Source of the DNA: Streptomyces sp. YS415
GTDB lineage: Bacteria > Actinomycetota > Actinomycetes > Streptomycetales > Streptomycetaceae
NCBI RefSeq assembly: GCF_023544665.1
Contig: NZ_JAMJFL010000020.1
Span: 1-64,000, forward strand
DNA length: 64,000 nt
Direction of reading: 5' to 3'
Below the pieces are notes generated by a model, which was given only the letters and a program-made list of their open reading frames with translations, was not told where the DNA came from and ran no database searches. Within the stretch, counting starts at the first letter, position 1. Each line of letters opens with the position of its first letter. Both the position numbers and the translations under genes were made by a program. Shown here in pieces: positions 58,299 through 64,000 of the stretch.

Positions 58299-60710
58299 AT
58301 GGCGGGGCTTTCTACCCCTCATCAGTTGGATCAGCCCACAACCTTCGCAGCCGCAGTCCTGACCGATGGCAACCGCGGATTGATCGTGGTCATCGGCGTC
58401 GTCGCCCTGGCGGCCCTCGTGGTCGCCGGCATCCTGCTGTGGCAGGTGCTCGCGGCGGGCGAGGGCACCGAGAGCATGAAGAAGATCGCGACGGCCATCC
58501 AGGAAGGCGCGAACGCCTATCTGGCCCGGCAGTTGCGCACGCTCGCCGTGTTCGCGGTGATCGTGTTCTTCCTGCTGATGCTGCTGCCCGCGGACGACTG
58601 GAATCAGCGCATCGGCCGATCGGTGTTCTTCTTGATCGGCGCCGGGTTCTCGGCCGCCACCGGGTATATCGGCATGTGGCTCGCCGTGCGCAGCAATGTG
58701 CGGGTGGCCGCCGCGGCCAGGGAAGCGACTCCGGCGGAGGGTGAGCCGGAAAAGGATCTCACCGCCGTCTCGCACAAAGCAATGAAGATCGCTTTCCGCA
58801 CGGGCGGCGTCGTCGGCATGTTCACGGTGGGGCTCGGTCTGCTGGGAGCCTCCTGCGTGGTGCTGGTGTACGCGGCCGACGCGCCGAAGGTGCTCGAGGG
58901 CTTCGGTCTGGGTGCCGCGCTGATCGCGATGTTCATGCGTGTCGGCGGCGGCATCTTCACCAAGGCCGCCGACGTCGGCGCCGACCTGGTCGGCAAGGTC
59001 GAGCAAGGCATTCCGGAGGACGATCCGCGCAATGCCGCCACCATCGCCGACAACGTGGGCGACAACGTCGGCGACTGCGCGGGCATGGCGGCGGACCTCT
59101 TCGAGTCGTACGCCGTCACCCTGGTCGCCGCGCTGATCCTCGGCACGGCCGCCTTCGGCGACGCCGGACTCGCCTTCCCGCTGCTGGTGCCCGCGATCGG
59201 CGTGGTCACGGCCATGATCGGCATCTTCGCCGTGGCGCCGCGCCGCAGCGACCGCAGCGGCATGACGGCGATCAACCGCGGCTTCTTCATCTCCGCGGTG
59301 ATCTCGCTCGTCCTGGTCGCCGTCGCGGTCTTCGTCTATCTGCCCTCGTCCTACGCCGACCTCGACGGCGTCACCGACGCGACGATCCAGGGCAAGAGCG
59401 GCGACCCGCGGATCCTCGCGCTCGTCGCCGTGGCGATCGGCATCCTGCTCGCCGCCGTCATCCAGCAGCTGACCGGCTACTTCACCGAGACCAACCGCCG
59501 GCCGGTCCGGGACATCGGCAAGAGCTCGCTGACCGGTCCCGCGACGGTCGTCCTCGCCGGTGTCTCCGTCGGCCTCGAATCGGCCGTCTACACCGCCCTG
59601 TTGATCGGCCTCGGCGTCTACGGGGCCTTCCTGCTGGGCGGTACGTCGATCATGCTGGCGCTGTTCGCGGTGGCACTGGCCGGTACCGGCCTGCTCACCA
59701 CGGTCGGTGTGATCGTCGCGATGGACACCTTCGGGCCGGTCTCCGACAACGCCCAGGGCATCGCCGAGATGTCCGGCGACGTCGAGGGCGCGGGCGCTCA
59801 GGTGCTCACCAACCTGGACGCGGTCGGCAACACCACCAAGGCCATCACCAAGGGCATCGCCATCGCCACCGCGGTCCTCGCGGCCGCGGCGCTCTTCGGC
59901 TCCTACCGCGACGCCATCACCACGGGCGCGCGGGACGTGGGCGAGAAGCTGTCGGGCGACGACGCGCCGCTGAGCCTGATGATGGACATCTCGCAGCCCA
60001 ACAACCTCGTCGGCCTCATCGCCGGCGCGGCGGTCGTCTTCCTCTTCTCCGGACTGGCCATCAACGCGGTGTCGCGTTCGGCTGGTTCGGTGGTCTACGA
60101 GGTGCGGCGGCAGTTCCGCGAGCGGCCCGGGATCATGGACTACACGGAGAAGCCGGAGTACGGCAAGGTCGTCGACATCTGCACGCGGGACGCGCTCAGG
60201 GAACTGACGACTCCCGGTCTGCTCGCCGTGATGGCGCCCATCTGCATCGGGTTCACGCTCGGCGTGGGCCCCCTCGGTGCATTCCTGGCGGGTGCGATCG
60301 GCTCGGGCACGCTGATGGCGGTGTTCCTGGCGAACTCGGGCGGTGCCTGGGACAACGCCAAGAAGCTCGTCGAGGACGGCCACCACGGCGGCAAGGGCAG
60401 CGAGGCCCACGCCGCCACGGTGATCGGCGACACGGTCGGTGACCCCTTCAAGGACACCGCCGGTCCCGCGATCAACCCGCTGCTGAAGGTGATGAACCTG
60501 GTGGCGCTGCTGATCGCTCCCGCAGTGATCGATTTCTCGTACGGCGACGACAAGAACATCGGCGCACGGGTACTGATCGCGGTGCTGTCGTTCCTGGTGA
60601 TCGCCGGAGCCGTGTACGTCTCCAAGCGGCGCGGGATCGCCATGGGCGACGACGCGGGCGCCGAGCGGACGGCCAACCCGACCGACCCGGCGGCGATTTC
60701 GGGAACCTAG
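58299..60710 (+). CDS. hppA: Membrane-bound H+-translocating pyrophosphatase
   Basis: 803 aa, about 16 membrane helices. The substrate motifs are intact: DVGADLVGKVEQGIPEDDPRN, IADNVGDNVGDCAGMAADLFE and HAATVIGDTVGDPFKDTAGPA. The GNTTKA segment carries Lys where K+-dependent enzymes have Ala, so this should be the K+-independent, H+-pumping type. It conserves energy from pyrophosphate at the membrane. Ends with a terminator at 60733. Confidence 0.96.
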   Translation: MAGLSTPHQLDQPTTFAAAVLTDGNRGLIVVIGVVALAALVVAGILLWQVLAAGEGTESMKKIATAIQEGANAYLARQLRTLAVFAVIVFFLLMLLPADDWNQRIGRSVFFLIGAGFSAATGYIGMWLAVRSNVRVAAAAREATPAEGEPEKDLTAVSHKAMKIAFRTGGVVGMFTVGLGLLGASCVVLVYAADAPKVLEGFGLGAALIAMFMRVGGGIFTKAADVGADLVGKVEQGIPEDDPRNAATIADNVGDNVGDCAGMAADLFESYAVTLVAALILGTAAFGDAGLAFPLLVPAIGVVTAMIGIFAVAPRRSDRSGMTAINRGFFISAVISLVLVAVAVFVYLPSSYADLDGVTDATIQGKSGDPRILALVAVAIGILLAAVIQQLTGYFTETNRRPVRDIGKSSLTGPATVVLAGVSVGLESAVYTALLIGLGVYGAFLLGGTSIMLALFAVALAGTGLLTTVGVIVAMDTFGPVSDNAQGIAEMSGDVEGAGAQVLTNLDAVGNTTKAITKGIAIATAVLAAAALFGSYRDAITTGARDVGEKLSGDDAPLSLMMDISQPNNLVGLIAGAAVVFLFSGLAINAVSRSAGSVVYEVRRQFRERPGIMDYTEKPEYGKVVDICTRDALRELTTPGLLAVMAPICIGFTLGVGPLGAFLAGAIGSGTLMAVFLANSGGAWDNAKKLVEDGHHGGKGSEAHAATVIGDTVGDPFKDTAGPAINPLLKVMNLVALLIAPAVIDFSYGDDKNIGARVLIAVLSFLVIAGAVYVSKRRGIAMGDDAGAERTANPTDPAAISGT

Positions 60711-60732
60711 CCGCACGGCCCGGCTCACCAGG

Positions 60733-60770
60733 GCGGGCGAGAGGCGCGAACAGACGCGCTTCCCGCCCGC
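60733..60770 (+). terminator. Terminator after hppA
   Basis: A 16-bp stem with one A-C mismatch and one G-T pair (60733-60748 against 60755-60770) around loop AACAGA, 22 bp after the hppA stop, followed by TCTGTGTGTT. Confidence 0.75.
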
Positions 60771-60914
60771 TCTGTGTGTTCACGCCCCCTTCGTGAGCCT
60801 TCTCTCACATGGTGCAAATGGCCCAGAAGTGGACTTGCCGGACAGTCGGCGTAGGGATCTCGACCCTCTGCCGTGTATGTTCCGGGGCCGAGAGCCATGG
60901 AAGGGACCAATCCG

Positions 60915-61496
60915 GTGAACAAGAAGCTCACGGCCGCGCTGTCCGGCGGTGCGGTACTGGTAATGGCGCTGTCGGGATGCAGCAGCGATGACGGCAACGA
61001 CAAGCTGGACGCTTGGGCCAAGCAGGTCTGTGACGCCGTAAAGCCGCAGGCCAAGAAGATCGAGGCCGCCAACATCGCCATCCAGAAGGAGACCTCGGAC
61101 AACAGCTCGCCGGAGGACGTCCAGAAGACCGACGCCAAGGCGTTCCAGGACATGTCCGACGCCTACAAGGCGATCGGCGACGCCGTGGACAAGGCCGGTG
61201 CGCCGGACGCCGGGGACGCCAAGAACAGCGAGAAGAAGCAGCAGGACGCGGTCAAGGAGCTCAACAGCATCTCCGCGTCCTACGCCTCCCTGAAGAAGCA
61301 GGTCGACGAACTCGACACCAAGGACCAGGCGAAGTTCGCGGACGGCCTCAAGGACATCGCCACCGAGCTGAACAAGCTCAGCACCAGCGGCAGCAACGCC
61401 CTCAAGGAACTCGAGGAGGGCGAGGTCGGCCAGGCGATGGCGAAGCAGTCCAGCTGCAACGCGGCCTCCGGTGCGGCCACGGCCGCCGCGGGCTGA
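60915..61496 (+). CDS. Small secreted lipoprotein
   Basis: 193 aa from GTG 60915 (VNKKLTAALSGGAVLVMALSGC). The signal peptide ends in the lipobox LSGC (Cys22), so the protein is lipid-anchored. The mature part is helical and Lys/Asp/Ala-rich (KLDAWAKQVCDAVKPQAKK, KDIATELNKLSTSG) with a lone Cys pair (QVCD, SSCNAAS). It is found beside hppA in Streptomyces. Function unknown. Confidence 0.85.
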   Translation: MNKKLTAALSGGAVLVMALSGCSSDDGNDKLDAWAKQVCDAVKPQAKKIEAANIAIQKETSDNSSPEDVQKTDAKAFQDMSDAYKAIGDAVDKAGAPDAGDAKNSEKKQQDAVKELNSISASYASLKKQVDELDTKDQAKFADGLKDIATELNKLSTSGSNALKELEEGEVGQAMAKQSSCNAASGAATAAAG

Positions 61497-61541
61497 CGCC
61501 GAGCAGCCGCGAGAGCGGGTAGTGCGGGTCACAATGGGGGC

Positions 61542-63068
61542 GTGAGTACCTCCAGGCTGCCCGCTCTGCCCGCTCTGCCCGCTTCCGACCGTGCCGATGT
61601 CGCCGCCCGGCTGCGGGAGGCCCTGCTCGGGGCCTCCTTCACTGCCGACGGGCTGCTCGAACTGCTCGGTGCGCCCGCGTACGCGGCGCTCGCCCGCAGC
61701 GAGACCGTTCCCGCGCTCCGGGCGACCCGCGGGGACACGCCGCTGGAGACGCTCGTACGGCTGTTCCTTCTGCAGCAGCCCGTCCCGCACGCGCGCGTGG
61801 CGGACGTGCTGCCCGTCGACGCGTGCCTGGAGACCCGCTGGCTGGTGCGGGCCGGCGGTGACGAGGTGGCCGCGACCGTGGACGTACGGCCGTACGGCGG
61901 CCCCGCGGACGAGGACTGGTTCATCGTCTCGGACCTCGGATGCGCCGTCGGCGGCGCCGGGGGCATCGGCAGCACCGAGGAAGGCGTCGTCCTCGGCGTT
62001 GGCGGCGCCTCCACGACCCTCGCGGGCATCACCGTCCGCACGCCCGTCTCCTCCGCCCTCGACCTCGGCACCGGCTCCGGGATCCAGGCGCTGCACGCCG
62101 CCCAGCACGCCACGCGCGTGACGGCGACCGACCTCAACCCGCGCGCCCTGCACAGCACCGCGCTGACCCTCGCCCTGTCCGGCGCGCCGGCCGCGGATCT
62201 GCGCGCGGGCTCGCTCTTCGAGCCGCTCCGGGACGACGAGAGGTACGACCTGATCGTCTCGAACCCGCCGTTCGTGATCTCGCCGGGCGCGCGGCTGACG
62301 TACCGGGACGGCGGGATGGGCGGGGACGATCTGTGCCGCTCGCTCGTTCAAGGGGCGGGGGAACGGCTGAACGAGGGCGGGTTCGCGCAGTTCCTCGCCA
62401 ACTGGCAGCACGTCGCGGGGGAGGACTGGCAGGACAGGCTGAGGTCATGGGTGCCGCGCGGTTGCGACGCGTGGATCGTCCAGCGCGAGGTACAGGACGT
62501 CACGCAGTACGCCGAGCTGTGGCTGCGGGATGCCGGCGACCACCGCGGCGACCCCGCCGAGTACCAGGCGCGCTATGACGCCTGGCTGGACGAGTTCGAG
62601 GCGCGCAAGGTGAAGGCCGTGGGCTTCGGCTGGATCACGCTGCGCAAAACGGGCGCCGCCGTGCCCTCGGTCAGCGTCGAGGAGTGGCCGCACCCCGTCG
62701 AGCAGCCCCTCGGCGAGACGGTACGGGCGCATTTCGACCGCCTCGACTATCTGCGGGCGCACGACGACGCCGCTCTGCTCGAGGGGCACTTCCGGCTCGC
62801 CGCGGAGATCGTCCAGGAGCAGGTCGGGCTGCCCGGCGCCGAGGACCCCGAGCATGTCGTGCTGCGCCAGAACCGCGGGATGCGCCGGGCCACCAAGGTG
62901 GACACGGTCGGCGCCGGTTTCGCGGGCGTGTGCGACGGCACGCTCAGTGCGGGCCGCATCCTGGACGCCATCGCCCAGCTGGTCGGCGAGGACCCGGTGC
63001 AGCTGCGCGACCGTACGCCCGCGCAGATCCGGCTGCTGGTGGAGCAGGGGTTCCTGGATCCGGCGTAG
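61542..63068 (+). CDS. Class I methyltransferase, HemK-like
   Basis: 508 aa from GTG 61542. An N-terminal winged-helix-like segment (~residues 10-130) precedes the SAM domain: ALDLGTGSGIQALHAAQ (motif I), VTATDLNPRALHSTALTLAL and DLIVSNPPFVISPG (NPPF, typical of N6-adenine or glutamine methyltransferases). The C-terminal ~200 residues are the actinobacterial extension of this family. Target unknown, although the NPPY/F motif suggests an amide or base nitrogen. Confidence 0.88.
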   Translation: MSTSRLPALPALPASDRADVAARLREALLGASFTADGLLELLGAPAYAALARSETVPALRATRGDTPLETLVRLFLLQQPVPHARVADVLPVDACLETRWLVRAGGDEVAATVDVRPYGGPADEDWFIVSDLGCAVGGAGGIGSTEEGVVLGVGGASTTLAGITVRTPVSSALDLGTGSGIQALHAAQHATRVTATDLNPRALHSTALTLALSGAPAADLRAGSLFEPLRDDERYDLIVSNPPFVISPGARLTYRDGGMGGDDLCRSLVQGAGERLNEGGFAQFLANWQHVAGEDWQDRLRSWVPRGCDAWIVQREVQDVTQYAELWLRDAGDHRGDPAEYQARYDAWLDEFEARKVKAVGFGWITLRKTGAAVPSVSVEEWPHPVEQPLGETVRAHFDRLDYLRAHDDAALLEGHFRLAAEIVQEQVGLPGAEDPEHVVLRQNRGMRRATKVDTVGAGFAGVCDGTLSAGRILDAIAQLVGEDPVQLRDRTPAQIRLLVEQGFLDPA

Positions 63069-63336
63069 GCATGCTCAAGGGGGCGCGAATTCGGCCGACA
63101 TCTTCGCTGGATTCCGCCGCCCCCACAGGCCCCACAGACCCCACCGGCCCCGGCGGGTTCCGTGGGGCCTTTCGGCCCGCAGCCGCGTCGGCCGGGCGTT
63201 CACCTCGGGTTCGCCTGGCCGCCGCCCTCGCGTGTCAGCCTCGCGGTGCCGATGCGTGCCAGGTTGCGTACACGGGCTGCGTGCACAGGCTGCAGGCACG
63301 GGTTGCATGCGCGGGTGGAGAAGAGGGGCGGGGGCC

Positions 63337-63534
63337 ATGGAAAGCGGACCGGCGATCTTCGCGGGCCTGGTGTTCGCCCTGTTCGGAGCCGGGCTCCTGG
63401 TGTGGACGGCGGCCCGGGCGCGGCAGGGGGAGCCGGTCGCCCACGGTGTGAACCCCGTCGCATCCGCGACCCTCGCGAGCTGTGCCGCGGTGCTCGCGCT
63501 CGCCCTCGCCGCGTGGTGCTTCAGCCGCCTGTGA
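63337..63534 (+). CDS. Small membrane protein (65 aa)
   Basis: 65 aa from ATG 63337 with GAGGGGCGGGGG upstream. Two membrane helices (residues ~5-25 and ~40-62) with a polar loop. Function unknown; it lies between the methyltransferase and topA as in other Streptomyces. The preceding 268 bp hold short irregular repeats (CCCCACAG, GGCTGC) but no gene. Confidence 0.78.
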   Translation: MESGPAIFAGLVFALFGAGLLVWTAARARQGEPVAHGVNPVASATLASCAAVLALALAAWCFSRL

Positions 63535-63795
63535 GAACCGCTGTTGGAACCGGGCCCGAGCTGGGACTCCGGTAATAGGGAGGCACTCCTCCGGAAACGC
63601 TCGAAAAGGCCGGTGGGCACTCCGGGCGGCAGGAATGGCGGTAGTCGGGTTACCGTTCGAGTGGCCGTTGCGGGCTTTTCCCGTTTGACACGGGGGCGGG
63701 ATGTACCGTCACACTCCGCAGCGTCACCAGTACCCGACCCCGGGAGAGCAAGGCCTGGGGAGATCACCCAGCGTCGACCGGAGAGAAGAGCGAAG

Positions 63796-64000
63796 TTGTC
63801 CCCGACCAGCGAGACCGCGAAGGGCGGCCGCCGACTCGTCATCGTCGAGTCGCCTGCCAAGGCGAAGACGATCAAGGGCTATCTCGGCCCCGGATACGTT
63901 GTCGAGGCGAGCGTCGGGCACATCCGCGACCTCCCCAACGGCGCCGCGGAGGTGCCCGAGAAGTACACCGGTGAGGTCCGCCGCCTCGGTGTGGACGTAG
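63796..64000 (+). CDS. topA: DNA topoisomerase I, 5' part
   Basis: Starts at TTG 63796, preceded by GGAGAGAAG, giving (M)SPTSETAKGGRRLVIVESPAKAKTIKGYLG. The TOPRIM start with the catalytic Glu in VIVESPAKA is clear, and GHIRDLP follows. The gene runs off the right edge after 68 codons. The enzyme relaxes negative supercoils and is essential in Streptomyces. Confidence 0.95.
   Translation, partial: MSPTSETAKGGRRLVIVESPAKAKTIKGYLGPGYVVEASVGHIRDLPNGAAEVPEKYTGEVRRLGVDV

Noticed and set aside
58236..60728. 830-codon minus-strand frame opposite hppA
   Set aside because: The composition (RHRDEH repeats) is the mirror of hppA codons; no motif and no ribosome site.

Overview
This window is a high-GC actinobacterial chromosome segment, almost certainly Streptomyces. 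It carries wblA, bldG, a Streptomyces-type crp, a Tad pilus locus with a DUF4244 pilin, hppA and the start of topA. Read right to left, the gene order matches my memory of the S. coelicolor SCO3543-SCO3580 region. That comparison is from memory, not from a search.

Left edge (1-820): the end of a TIGR03943-family protein and a small DUF4287 gene. Region 821-19878 is an integrated actinomycete integrative and conjugative element (AICE) of about 19 kb. It sits in a tRNA-Pro(CGG) gene: the intact tRNA is at 19836-19909 (minus), and a 44-bp copy of its 3' part lies at 821-864, giving attL and attR. A shared 23-bp repeat inside each end (965-987, 19741-19763) looks like integrase arm sites. The backbone runs: XRE-TPR regulator and GntR regulator (minus), DUF4097 protein, small proteins, DUF2637 spread protein, zinc protein, TraB/FtsK translocase, membrane proteins, primase-polymerase, DUF3631 ATPase, Xis, Int. 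Cargo lies at both ends: a lower-GC CHAT-protease gene at the left, and a leftward cassette at the right containing an EVE + ScoMcrA-type SRA + PD-(D/E)XK nuclease (a probable type IV restriction enzyme) with two unknown small genes.

The element is rich in non-coding structure. The hexamer CCGCTA recurs as palindromes behind traB and as a strikingly symmetric array between the replication ATPase and xis. GACCCGAC repeats lie inside the start of traB. Two ~105-bp leader repeats look like a structured RNA. The XRE and GntR genes each carry a probable dyad operator, and the integrase has a LacI-type helix-turn-helix inserted in its catalytic domain.

Right of the tRNA (19910-64000) is core chromosome: Pr6Pr membrane protein, metallophosphoesterase, YqeY protein, a bifunctional penicillin-binding protein, wblA, paired ArsA-type ATPases, DUF4177, RidA, NUDIX and MBL hydrolases, a nucleotidyltransferase, crp/nth divergent pair, NUDIX, MarP protease, alpha/beta hydrolase, holin-like protein, nhaA, acsA, SulP-carbonic anhydrase fusion, deacetylase-like lipoprotein, CooC-like ATPase, Fic-like protein, HAD phosphatase, the Tad pilus operon, DEAD/DEAH helicase, bldG with its anti-sigma factor, hppA, a lipoprotein, a methyltransferase, a small membrane protein and topA. 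Several genes here (wblA, bldG, crp) govern development and antibiotic production. Two intergenic regions flanking the HAD gene (47496-47817 and 48680-48845) are candidate small-RNA loci.
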